From: Prevotella sp. CAG:1185
GTDB lineage: Bacteria > Bacteroidota > Bacteroidia > Bacteroidales > Bacteroidaceae
Direction of reading: 5' to 3'
NCBI GenBank assembly: GCA_000436695.1
Contig: HF992585.1
Span: forward strand, 1-18,352
Length of the DNA: 18,352 bases
The notes below the pieces were generated by a model that ran no database searches, had not been told where the DNA came from, and saw nothing but the letters and a program-made list of their open reading frames with translations. Below, piece after piece: positions 6,101 through 13,657 of this stretch. Each line of letters opens with the position of its first letter. Position 1 is the first letter of the stretch. The position numbers and the translations under genes were made by a program.

Positions 6101-8866
6101 TCAGTGTGCCTCGAGCCAGTTTGCGCCCCAGCCGAAGTCGGCAACAAGGGGGACGTTGAGCTTGTAGGCATTCTGCATCTCTTCCAAGACTATGTGCTCC
6201 ACCTTCTCTTTCTCATCAGGCACAACGCTGAAGTTGAGTTCGTCGTGCACCTGAAGAATCATCTTAGAGCGCAGGTTCTCCTCCTTGAAACGGCGATAGA
6301 TGCGCACCATGGCCACCTTTATTATGTCGGCAGCCGAGCCTTGTATCGGGGCGTTGATGGCGTTGCGCTCTGCGAAGCCGCGCACTGTGGCGTTGTGCGA
6401 GTTGATGTCGGGCAGATAGCGGCGGCGGTGGAAGAATGTCTCTACATAACCGTGCTCGCGCGCCGTTTGCTTGGCTTGCTCCATGTATTCGTGGACCTTC
6501 GGGAAGGTGATGAAGTAGCCGTCTATCAGCTGCGACGCCTCCTGCCGGCTGATGTCCAAACGCTCTGCCAGGCCGAATACCGTGATGCCGTATATTATGC
6601 CGAAGTTGGCGCGCTTTGCCTTGGTGCGCTGGTCGCGCGTAACGTCAGAAATGTCCTCTTTGTATATTTTTGCTGCCGTTGCGGCATGTATGTCGTAGCC
6701 CGAACGGAAGGCCTCTATCATGTTTTCGTCGCCGCTGAGATGCGCCATAACTCGCAGCTCAATCTGACTGTAGTCGGCCGAGAAGAACAGGCAGCCCTCC
6801 TCGGGTATGAACGCCTTGCGTATCTCCTTGCCGTCCTCGCCGCGCACGGGTATGTTCTGCAGGTTGGGGTCAGACGAAGAGAGTCGGCCGGTAGCTGTGG
6901 CGGTCTGGTTGAACGATGTGTGTATGTGCCCGGTCCGCGGGTTTATCAGCTTCGGCAGCGCGTCGACGTATGTGCCTAACAGCTTCTTTAATCCTCTGTG
7001 TTCCAGTATCTTACCCACAATCTCGTGCTTTCCGCTTAGCTGTTGAAGCACCTCTTCCGACGTTACATATTGTCCCGTCTTTGTCTTCTTGGGCTTCTCC
7101 ACAATCTTCAGTTCGCCGAACAATATTTCGCCCACCTGCTTAGGCGACGCGATGTTAAACTCCTTGCCCGCCAACTCGTATATTCGCTTCTCTATTTCGT
7201 TGAGTCTCTTGGTCAGAATGTCTGACGTTTCGGCCAGCGCCGCCGTGTCGATTCTCACTCCGTTTAGCTCCATGTCGGCGAGCACACGCACCAGCGGCAT
7301 CTCTATTTCGTAGAAAAGTTGGGTTACGCCTACCTCCTCGAGTTTCGGTTCAAGATAATTTTTCAGTCGCAGCGTGACGTCGGCGTCCTCGGCGGCATAG
7401 TCTACAATCTGCTCGGGCGGCAGGTCTCTCATCGATTTCTGCTTTTTGCCCTTCGGTCCGATAAGCTCCTCTATGTGTATGGTCTGATATCCGAGACACG
7501 TCTCTGCCATGTAGTCCATGTTGTGGCGAAGCTCCGGCTGAATTAGGTAGTGGGCTATCATCGTGTCGAACAGCTTGCCTTCCACGCTCACGCCGTAGTT
7601 GGCAAGCACTTCCATGTCGTACTTGATGTTTTGTCCAATTTTGACGATTTCGGGGTTTTCGTATAGCGGTTTAAATATGTTAACTATCTTTTGCGCTTCT
7701 TCACGATTGGCAGGAACGGGCACGTAGAAGGCCTCAAATTCCTTCACTGAAAAGCTCAAACCTACCAGTTCGGCGTTGATTGCACTCGTTGAAGTGGTTT
7801 CCGTGTCTAGACTTAAAATTTTTTTTGTCATGAAAAAATCACGGATTTTCTTCATCTCTTCCTCATTATCAATGAGTTTGTATGTGTGTGGTAGTTCGTT
7901 TAACGCTCTCAGACTCGCGTTTTTTGAAAAAACTTGGCCGTCGGTCGGATTTTCTGCAAATAAATCGAGTTGTATTTGAACGTTTTTTTTGCTATTTTCA
8001 GTTTTGTTAAGAAACTTGTCTGCCAGTGCCTTAAACTCCAGTTCGGTGAAGATTTTGCGCAGTTCGTCGGCGTCGGGCTCGCTCACCTTCAGTTCGTCGA
8101 GGTTGAGTTCAACCGGCACGTCGGTTTTTATCGTCGCGAGGAATTTCGAGAATTTTATCTGTTCGGCATTCTCTTCAACTTTTTTCTTCAGTGCGCCCTT
8201 CAGCTTGTCGGTCTGCGCGAGCAGTTGTTCCACTCCTCCAAACTCGTTGATAAGTTTCACGGCTGTCTTCTCGCCGACGCCCGGACATCCCGGAATGTTG
8301 TCGGCCGAGTCGCCCATCAGTCCCAGAAGGTCGATCACCTGACTTGTGTTTGCAATGCCATACTTGGCGCACACCTTCTCAGCGTCGAGAGTTTCGTATC
8401 CTCCGCCGTGGCGCGGGCGGTACATCATCACGTTGTCCCTTACCAGCTGGCCATAGTCCTTGTCGGGCGTAAGCATGTATGTCATCACGCCTTGTGCCCC
8501 GGCCTTGAGCGCCAGCGTGCCTATAACGTCGTCGGCCTCGTAGCCCTCAGCCTCGAGCACAGGTATGCGCATGGCCTTGAGCAGGCTCTTAATGATGGGC
8601 ACCGAGCGGCGTATGTCCTCGGGAGTTTCCTCTCTCTGCGCCTTATATTCGGCGTAGGCTTCGGTGCGGAAGGTAGGGCCGTGGGGGTCGAAGGCCACTC
8701 CCAGATACGTGGGTTTTTCTTTCGTGAGCACTTCGTGTAGCGTGTTGCAGAAGCCCATCACGGCAGATGTGTTGAGCCCTTTAGAGTTGATACGGGGGTT
8801 CTTTATAAATGCGTAATACGAGCGGTATATCAGCGCGTAAGCGTCAAAAAGGAACAGCTTATCCAT
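6101..8866 (-). CDS. polA: DNA polymerase I
   Basis: A 921-residue protein close to the usual length. The 5'-3' exonuclease occupies about residues 1-290 (FDAYALIYRSYY, EAEGYEADDVIG at 105-116, GDSADNIPGCPGVGEKTA at 185-202). The 3'-5' proofreading domain keeps its acidic residues: D354 and E356 in SLDTET, D417 in KYDM, Y490 and D494 in DYAAEDAD. So proofreading should be active, unlike in Taq polymerase. The polymerase domain follows, with TATATGRLSSSDPNLQNIP, SADYSQIELR (D698), the O-helix KRANFGIIYG with F755 at the E. coli F762 position, and QVHDELN (H874, D875). It fills repair gaps and removes Okazaki primers. A lone gene divergent from the polyprenyl synthetase gene; start at the ATG at 8866, with a weak -7 (TAATTTTA) just upstream. 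Confidence 0.98.
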   Translation of the reverse strand: MDKLFLFDAYALIYRSYYAFIKNPRINSKGLNTSAVMGFCNTLHEVLTKEKPTYLGVAFDPHGPTFRTEAYAEYKAQREETPEDIRRSVPIIKSLLKAMRIPVLEAEGYEADDVIGTLALKAGAQGVMTYMLTPDKDYGQLVRDNVMMYRPRHGGGYETLDAEKVCAKYGIANTSQVIDLLGLMGDSADNIPGCPGVGEKTAVKLINEFGGVEQLLAQTDKLKGALKKKVEENAEQIKFSKFLATIKTDVPVELNLDELKVSEPDADELRKIFTELEFKALADKFLNKTENSKKNVQIQLDLFAENPTDGQVFSKNASLRALNELPHTYKLIDNEEEMKKIRDFFMTKKILSLDTETTSTSAINAELVGLSFSVKEFEAFYVPVPANREEAQKIVNIFKPLYENPEIVKIGQNIKYDMEVLANYGVSVEGKLFDTMIAHYLIQPELRHNMDYMAETCLGYQTIHIEELIGPKGKKQKSMRDLPPEQIVDYAAEDADVTLRLKNYLEPKLEEVGVTQLFYEIEMPLVRVLADMELNGVRIDTAALAETSDILTKRLNEIEKRIYELAGKEFNIASPKQVGEILFGELKIVEKPKKTKTGQYVTSEEVLQQLSGKHEIVGKILEHRGLKKLLGTYVDALPKLINPRTGHIHTSFNQTATATGRLSSSDPNLQNIPVRGEDGKEIRKAFIPEEGCLFFSADYSQIELRVMAHLSGDENMIEAFRSGYDIHAATAAKIYKEDISDVTRDQRTKAKRANFGIIYGITVFGLAERLDISRQEASQLIDGYFITFPKVHEYMEQAKQTAREHGYVETFFHRRRYLPDINSHNATVRGFAERNAINAPIQGSAADIIKVAMVRIYRRFKEENLRSKMILQVHDELNFSVVPDEKEKVEHIVLEEMQNAYKLNVPLVADFGWGANWLEAH

Positions 8867-8927
8867 GTAATATGAGTTTTTTACGTGTAAAATTACTAAT
8901 TTTTTAGCATTAATCCGATAAAATAAT

Positions 8928-8935
8928 TACTTTTG
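8928..8935 (+). promoter_or_regulatory. -7 element TACTTTTG of the polyprenyl synthetase gene
   Basis: TACTTTTG fits TAnnTTTG and ends only 15 bp before the first ATG at 8951. The transcript would start within about 10 nt of the start codon, leaving almost no leader. The -33 position has only a T-rich TTTTTTAG. Confidence 0.5.
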
Positions 8936-8950
8936 TATTAAAATTGCAGC

Positions 8951-9931
8951 ATGATGGATTATTTATCTCTTATTAAGGAGCCTATACAAGCAGAACTGGA
9001 TGATTTCATCAGTCTGTTCAACAAGTCGCTTACACATACGGACAGCCTGCAGGAAGAAATCTTCAGGCGTATCCGCCAGCGTGCCGGAAAGCGCATGCGC
9101 CCCATGCTAATACTGCTCATGGCCAAGAATTACGGCTCGGTGAGCAGCGCCACACTGCACGCCGCAGTGGGCCTGGAGCTGCTGCATACGGCAAGTCTGG
9201 TGCACGACGACGTGGTTGACGAGAGCACCGAAAGGCGTGGCCAGGCATCGGTCAATGCCCTGTATGACAACAAGGTGGCCGTGCTCATAGGCGACTATAT
9301 CCTGTCTACGGCGCTGCTGCATGTGTCGCAGACACACAACGAACTGATTATCAAGTATTTGGCAGAGCTTGGCCGCACGCTGTCAAACGGCGAGATTCTG
9401 CAGCTTTCGAGTATCTCGAACGAGCAGATTTCTGAAGAAATATATTATAATGTCATACGCCAGAAGACGGCCGCGCTCTTTGAGGCATGCTGCGCGATGG
9501 GTGCAATATCTGCCGGAAAGCCCGAAAGCGAGATTGGCAAGGCTAAGAAATTCGGTCAGTTGCTTGGCATTATTTTCCAGATTAGGGACGATATTTTCGA
9601 CTATTACGACTCGTCTGAAATTGGCAAGCCTACGGGCAACGACATGACTGAGGGCAAGTTGACATTGCCTGCCATTTATGCCGTGAACAACAATGCGCCC
9701 GAAAGCATTCGCAAGCTGGCTTATAAGGTGAAGGAGCGCACCATAACTCAGGACGAAATAGCCATTTTGGTTGACTATACCAAGGAGCACGGAGGCATTG
9801 AATATGCCGAGAAACGCATGGAGGAAATGAGTCGTGAGGCCATGGAGTTTATCGAAACCGAGGTTACCGACGACGCGCTTCGCCGCAGTCTTGAAGCCTA
9901 TCTGAGCTTTGTCATAGAGAGGACAAAGTAA
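8951..9931 (+). CDS. Long-chain polyprenyl diphosphate synthase
   Basis: A 326-residue trans-isoprenyl diphosphate synthase. It condenses isopentenyl diphosphate units onto an allylic primer, most likely to make the menaquinone side chain in this group. Seen in the sequence: GKRMRP (46-51), the first Asp-rich motif DDVVD (86-90) followed by RRG (95-97), GEILQL (147-152), and the second Asp-rich motif DDIFD (213-217) with GKPTGNDMTEGKLTLP. Length and motifs resemble octaprenyl/solanesyl synthases (IspB-like) rather than short-chain farnesyl synthases, but chain length cannot be read with certainty. Two adjacent ATG codons (8951, 8954) are both possible starts. It is a lone gene with its own promoter and a clear terminator at 10040-10076. 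Confidence 0.93.
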   Translation: MMDYLSLIKEPIQAELDDFISLFNKSLTHTDSLQEEIFRRIRQRAGKRMRPMLILLMAKNYGSVSSATLHAAVGLELLHTASLVHDDVVDESTERRGQASVNALYDNKVAVLIGDYILSTALLHVSQTHNELIIKYLAELGRTLSNGEILQLSSISNEQISEEIYYNVIRQKTAALFEACCAMGAISAGKPESEIGKAKKFGQLLGIIFQIRDDIFDYYDSSEIGKPTGNDMTEGKLTLPAIYAVNNNAPESIRKLAYKVKERTITQDEIAILVDYTKEHGGIEYAEKRMEEMSREAMEFIETEVTDDALRRSLEAYLSFVIERTK

Positions 9932-9978
9932 AGTGGGGCAGAGAGCGATTGAGAGATGTGGGGGTAATGAGAACTGTT

Positions 9979-10006
9979 ATGGGAGTAATGGGACTTATGG
10001 GACCTG
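9979..10006 (+). repeat. ATGGGACTT nonamer array after the polyprenyl synthetase gene
   Basis: ATGGGAGTA, ATGGGACTT and ATGGGACCT follow one another. TAATGGGACTTAT (9986-9998) and GGGACCTG (9999-10006) each recur in reverse complement at 10758-10770 and 10774-10781, across the four-helix-bundle gene. Confidence 0.6.
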
Positions 10007-10039
10007 TAAGTTGTTGAATATCAGTTAAATTAGATAGGG

Positions 10040-10076
10040 CGCAGAGCTTGCTGAAAGGGCAGGTTCTGCGTTTTTT
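10040..10076 (+). terminator. Rho-independent terminator of the polyprenyl synthetase gene
   Basis: CGCAGA pairs with TCTGCG and GCTTGC with GCAGGT (two G-T pairs), giving a 12-bp stem with a 7-nt loop and six T residues (10071-10076). Confidence 0.8.
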
Positions 10077-10085
10077 ATGGGCTTA

Positions 10086-10640
10086 TTATTGGTTCTGTCT
10101 GCGCCATTCTTTGCGTGCCGCATACATCTCTTCTTTTATTCCTCCGTGTGTCAGAAATTCGGCTTTCAGATGATCTATGAGCTTTCTCAGCAGTGAGTCG
10201 GTCTGATGAATAAGGGTTATCGCTATGTTGGCTATTGTCTCGTCCGACCTTACCGCTATGGCCTTGCGGAAATAGGCGCTGTCGTTGTGCTTTCTGCATG
10301 CCATCCTTGTCTGTTCAGCCTTGCTGCTGTTTACGTTCCATAATTCAAGATTTCTTACTCTCAGATAGTCCTCATAATCAATCAAAAGCTCCTGCAGACT
10401 GGCTTTCGCAACGTTTGTAAGCTTCAGTTCGGTCTCTCTCGAAGTGCTGCTTGCGGCGCTTCCTTCGGCAATATTCTGCTTGCCCGAGCGTGCAGCCTGA
10501 ATCATCTGGTCAATGGTTCGGTCAGCCTTGTCGAGATATTTATGCGCGAAATAAAAAGTGATGTCATAAATACATTCAGCCTTCTGATAAACGATTAGTT
10601 CTCTGTAGTGTCCCCGCTGCTGAATAAAGTTGTTTTCCAT
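10086..10640 (-). CDS. Four-helix-bundle protein with suffix domain (23S IVS-protein family)
   Basis: A 184-residue protein from the ATG at 10640 (MENNFIQQRGHYRELIVYQKAE). A longer frame from 10679 adds 13 residues (MPRNVAVNLHRRH) that look unlike the family and overlap an inverted GCCAC/GTGGC pair, so I prefer the shorter start. The first 110 residues show the hallmark of four-helix-bundle proteins related to those encoded in 23S rRNA intervening sequences: LIVYQKAE, DRTIDQMIQAARSGKQNIAEG, LTNVAKASLQELLIDYEDYL. The C-terminal part (DETIANIAITLIHQTD, FLTHGGIKEEMYAARKEWR) is the typical suffix region. The bundle is related to Avd of diversity-generating retroelements, but no reverse transcriptase is nearby. 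The role of free-standing members is unknown. The gene is flanked by inverted copies of nonamer repeats. Confidence 0.85.
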   Translation of the reverse strand: MENNFIQQRGHYRELIVYQKAECIYDITFYFAHKYLDKADRTIDQMIQAARSGKQNIAEGSAASSTSRETELKLTNVAKASLQELLIDYEDYLRVRNLELWNVNSSKAEQTRMACRKHNDSAYFRKAIAVRSDETIANIAITLIHQTDSLLRKLIDHLKAEFLTHGGIKEEMYAARKEWRRQNQ

Positions 10641-10744
10641 GTGTCTACGATGCAGGTTAACAGCCACATTACGTGGCATTTTATTAAGGTTAAAAAATGA
10701 CTTATGAGGCTGTAAATCAGCCTGTTAAATTAGTATGATATCAG

Positions 10745-10781
10745 CCCCATAAGTCTTATAAGTCCCATTATCTCAGGTCCC
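10745..10781 (-). repeat. CCCATAAGT nonamer array after deoC
   Basis: CCCATAAGT, CTTATAAGT, CCCATTATC and TCAGGTCCC run in register as nonamers and end about 14 bp from the deoC stop codon. The array mirrors the one at 9979-10006. Confidence 0.6.
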
Positions 10782-10795
10782 TTCTGAATCCTCTT

Positions 10796-11749
10796 TTAGA
10801 AGAATTTTGTCTCTTCTCCGAGCAGTTCGCTGAGCAGCATGTTAGCCAATCGGCTTGTACCTAAGCGGAACCACTTGTTGGTGAGCCATTTCTCGCCCAA
10901 AACCTCCTTGACGATAGTGTAGTAGATAAGAGCGTCCATCACAGAATTGATGCCTCCTGCGGGCTTGAAACCAATCTGTATGCCAGTCTCGTCGTAGTAT
11001 TCCTTGATAGCCTGGCACATCACGTAGGCAGCCTCAGGCGTAGCGGCAGGCTCAAGTTTGCCTGTAGAAGTCTTGATATAGTCGGCACCGGCATACATCG
11101 CTATTATTGAAGCCTTCTTGATGTTAGAGGCAGTCTTGAGGCATCCTGTCTCGAGGATAACCTTCATCGGAGCTTCGCCGCAAGTCTGTTTCAGCTCGTT
11201 GATGTCGTCGGCCACGCCCTCATAGTCGCCGCTCAGGAACTTGCCTACAGGCATAACGATGTCAATCTCGGTTGCACCGTCCTTAACGGCAAGCGCTGTC
11301 TCGGCAACCTTAACCTCGATGAGAGCCTGAGAAGACGGGAAACTGCCTGACACACAGGCTATTTCAACGCCGTCAACTTCGAGCGACTCGCTCACTGTCT
11401 TGGCAAAACAAGGATAAACGCAGATGGTTGCCACGTGGGGCAGGTCGGGGTAGGTGGCGTCAAACTCGTTCACTTTCTCGGTGAAAGCCAGTATGCTTTC
11501 CTCTGAATCGGTGGTCTTGAGCGATGTCAATTCGATGCTTCCGAAGAGAAATTTCTTTACTTCCGGTGTATCGTTCTCATGCACCTTTTCGGCTATAATC
11601 TTCTTTACTGCCTCGCGCACTTCAGCGTCGTCGAGGTCAGTGTTATATTTGCTGAGAGCCTCGTCATATTTGCTCATCTTCGGAGCCTCGTGCTTGTGCT
11701 CGTGATTGCACTCGCAACTGTGTTCTTCTGTCTTTTTTGTTGTTGTCAT
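10796..11749 (-). CDS. deoC: Deoxyribose-phosphate aldolase
   Basis: A 317-residue class I aldolase that splits 2-deoxyribose 5-phosphate into glyceraldehyde 3-phosphate and acetaldehyde in deoxynucleoside catabolism. The Schiff-base lysine is K226 in DYIKTSTGK, the second key lysine K262 in GFKPAGGI, and the acid D163 in EIDIVMPVG; VATICVYP and VSGSFPSSQ also fit. The N-terminus carries an odd extension rich in His and Cys (HSCECNHEHKHE, residues 10-21) ahead of the family domain. It is the last gene of the uvrC-dtd-MazG series, starting 13 bp after the MazG-like stop, so it is probably co-transcribed. The start is the only ATG that includes this extension; an internal Met at residue 25 would remove it. 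Confidence 0.95.
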   Translation of the reverse strand: MTTTKKTEEHSCECNHEHKHEAPKMSKYDEALSKYNTDLDDAEVREAVKKIIAEKVHENDTPEVKKFLFGSIELTSLKTTDSEESILAFTEKVNEFDATYPDLPHVATICVYPCFAKTVSESLEVDGVEIACVSGSFPSSQALIEVKVAETALAVKDGATEIDIVMPVGKFLSGDYEGVADDINELKQTCGEAPMKVILETGCLKTASNIKKASIIAMYAGADYIKTSTGKLEPAATPEAAYVMCQAIKEYYDETGIQIGFKPAGGINSVMDALIYYTIVKEVLGEKWLTNKWFRLGTSRLANMLLSELLGEETKFF

Positions 11750-11762
11750 AATGGTAAAATTT

Positions 11763-12107
11763 TTAGTTTTTACTTTTCAATTTTTCATTATTTATATGTC
11801 TTGTCTTATCGCGGTTTGTCTTCTTTTCGAGGTTCTTTCTTAGTGCCTCCGTGAGGTCAACTCCCGTCTGGTTGGCAAGGCACATAAGCACCCACATCAC
11901 GTCGGCCATCTCGTCCGACGGGTCTTGCTCTTCGCCCTGTTTGAAGCTCTGGTCGCCATACTTGCGGGCCATGATGCGCGCCAGCTCGCCCACCTCTTCA
12001 GTGAGGCACGCCATGTTGGTAAGTTCGCTGAAATAGCGCACGCCATACTGCTTTATCCATTGGTCCACAAGCTGCTGCGCCTCGCGTATTGTTATGTCGT
12101 CGTTCAT
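11763..12107 (-). CDS. MazG-like nucleotide pyrophosphohydrolase
   Basis: A small 114-residue all-alpha NTP pyrophosphatase of the MazG / RS21-C6-like group. The metal-binding motif EExxE...ExxD is complete: E37, E38 and E41 in TEEVGELAR, then E66 and D69 in DEMADVMW. Such enzymes hydrolyse (d)NTPs to the monophosphate and pyrophosphate, often to clean up non-canonical nucleotides; the substrate here is not known. The C-terminal tail (from about 95, KKTNRDKTRHINNEKLKSKN) is basic and probably disordered. It lies 155 bp after dtd and 13 bp before deoC. Confidence 0.88.
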   Translation of the reverse strand: MNDDITIREAQQLVDQWIKQYGVRYFSELTNMACLTEEVGELARIMARKYGDQSFKQGEEQDPSDEMADVMWVLMCLANQTGVDLTEALRKNLEKKTNRDKTRHINNEKLKSKN

Positions 12108-12262
12108 GCTGTAATATGTTTATTTTGTCTGTAAGACGTTTTCTCTTTGTCTGTCTGCTGCTGTGCCTCCGCGCCTGTTTTATAGCCTCAGAGAGCCTTA
12201 AAATGGGCTGATGATTAGTCTGAAATGAGGTATGTGAACAAGCCGAATGCCTTGAGCCGGAC

Positions 12263-12715
12263 TTATTCTTTGTGTTTCGTATCCATGCAGATCGTAACCG
12301 GTCCGTCGTTGATAAGCTCAACTTTCATGTCGGCTCCAAACTCGCCCGTACCCACCTGACGGCCGATTTCGCGGCTGAGTTTTTCGCAAAATTCGTTGTA
12401 TAGAGGTATCGAAATTTCGTGCTTTGCGGCATGTATCCATGAGGGTCGGTTGCCCTTCTTGTAAGATGCCATAAGGGTGAACTGACTTATGACGAGTATG
12501 TCGCCGCCGACGGCTGTTATGGGCAGGTTCATCACGCCCTGTTCATCGTCGAAAACGCGGAGCGCGGCAACCTTTTTCACCAGCCAGTCTACGTCTTCCG
12601 ACGTGTCGCCTTCTGCCACTCCGAGCAGTATCATATAGCCTTTGCCTATGGCAGATTTTACCTGTCCGTTTATCGTTACCGAAGCGCGGCTGACGCGCTG
12701 TATTACTATCTTCAT
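12263..12715 (-). CDS. dtd: D-aminoacyl-tRNA deacylase
   Basis: A 150-residue protein of normal family length that hydrolyses the ester bond of D-amino acids (and glycine misattached to tRNA-Ala) from tRNA. Family motifs are intact: MKIVIQRVSRASV at the start, SQFTL at 77-81 and NDGPVT at 136-141, which carries the Gly-cisPro pair that gives chiral selectivity. It starts 26 bp after the stop of the unknown secreted gene and is followed by the MazG-like gene, so an operon is likely. Confidence 0.96.
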   Translation of the reverse strand: MKIVIQRVSRASVTINGQVKSAIGKGYMILLGVAEGDTSEDVDWLVKKVAALRVFDDEQGVMNLPITAVGGDILVISQFTLMASYKKGNRPSWIHAAKHEISIPLYNEFCEKLSREIGRQVGTGEFGADMKVELINDGPVTICMDTKHKE

Positions 12716-12741
12716 CTGTTTTAATTATGTTTGCTTTGTTA

Positions 12742-13527
12742 TCAGTCGAATTTGTAAAATCTATGTGTACCTAAATTTGAACCTAAATGATACAAAATTT
12801 TATGTATGGGTTCGGCTGTTGGTTCCCAGAAGTCAATATATCCGAGATATTCATCATTGTCGCTTGTCAGATGAATGAAAAATATGTCTTTCTTATCCAG
12901 ACAAGAGTTCAGATATCTTAGCTTTGTCCAATTATCCCATGTGCCGTTATTTATTTCTTCGACATTTGTGCTATTAAATGCACTGCTTATGTGGATGTAA
13001 ATGTATTGTTTTATTAGTCCGTCTTCAATTTTGTAAATATAGTGGAATGGGGCACTAAATCCTTCGTTATCATCAAATGATATGTCTGCTGTGCCATATG
13101 TTACATAGCCAACATCTTTTTTCACAGACATTGCCTTTAGTTTCTTCAGAAGATCGTTGCATATTACATCATCTGTATCATAGTTGGTGACTTTTAATAT
13201 TAAAAATGATTTTTGTGAAGAGTTAAGATGCATGAATTGTGGAAATATATTTACAATGCTGCATAAATGGTCTGTGCTGTCTGTTCTTGTTTCTAACATC
13301 TGTTTTGATGTGACATAAAAGTCTTTTATCTTGTATGTTTTTGTAAAGTCTATTTCTTCGTTTCCTTCTGAATTGCTTTCTCCGGAATGTAGAATGAGAT
13401 CATTTAATTGTTCACGTATCTTCGATAATAGGCTTTCGCTATCATTATTCCTGTTATTTTGCGCAAAACAATCTGATGTGGTTAGCATCAATATGGCCGC
13501 AATAATGATTGTTATAATATTTTTCAT
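12742..13527 (-). CDS. Unknown secreted protein inserted between uvrC and dtd
   Basis: A 261-residue protein from the ATG at 13527; the GTG one codon upstream is less likely. It begins with a signal peptide (KNIITIIIAAILMLTTSDCFA, cut probably after the Ala before Gln-Asn-Asn). The Cys at position 19 follows Asp, so it is not a good lipobox. The mature part starts with an Asn/Ser-rich stretch and holds alternating beta-strand-like segments (KTYKIKDFYVTS, SFLILKVTNYD, YIYIHISSAF). Near the C-terminus is EYLGYIDFWEPTAEP. I recognise no family. The gene is visibly AT-richer than its neighbours and has its own -7 element, which fits a later insertion into a housekeeping series. Confidence 0.8.
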   Translation of the reverse strand: MKNIITIIIAAILMLTTSDCFAQNNRNNDSESLLSKIREQLNDLILHSGESNSEGNEEIDFTKTYKIKDFYVTSKQMLETRTDSTDHLCSIVNIFPQFMHLNSSQKSFLILKVTNYDTDDVICNDLLKKLKAMSVKKDVGYVTYGTADISFDDNEGFSAPFHYIYKIEDGLIKQYIYIHISSAFNSTNVEEINNGTWDNWTKLRYLNSCLDKKDIFFIHLTSDNDEYLGYIDFWEPTAEPIHKILYHLGSNLGTHRFYKFD

Positions 13528-13555
13528 CACAGTTTTTTATTGTTTTATTGATTTA

Positions 13556-13563
13556 CAAATATA
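13556..13563 (-). promoter_or_regulatory. -7 element TATATTTG of the unknown secreted gene
   Basis: On the minus strand TATATTTG fits TAnnTTTG and would give a leader of about 20 nt before the ATG at 13527. No clear TTTG is found at -33. It suggests that this gene, and perhaps dtd onwards, can be transcribed apart from uvrC. Confidence 0.45.
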
Positions 13564-13657
13564 CCTTTTTGAGGGCAATAATTATTGTTCTTGACGGTTA
13601 AAAAGTGTCAATATCTTACTGGCTTTTATCAGTTTTATATAGGTCTGGATGATGTAT

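Noticed and set aside
10640..10679. Upstream start of the four-helix-bundle gene (MPRNVAVNLHRRH)
   Set aside because: Family members, as far as I recall, start at MENNF-like sequence; the extra residues fall in an inverted repeat.
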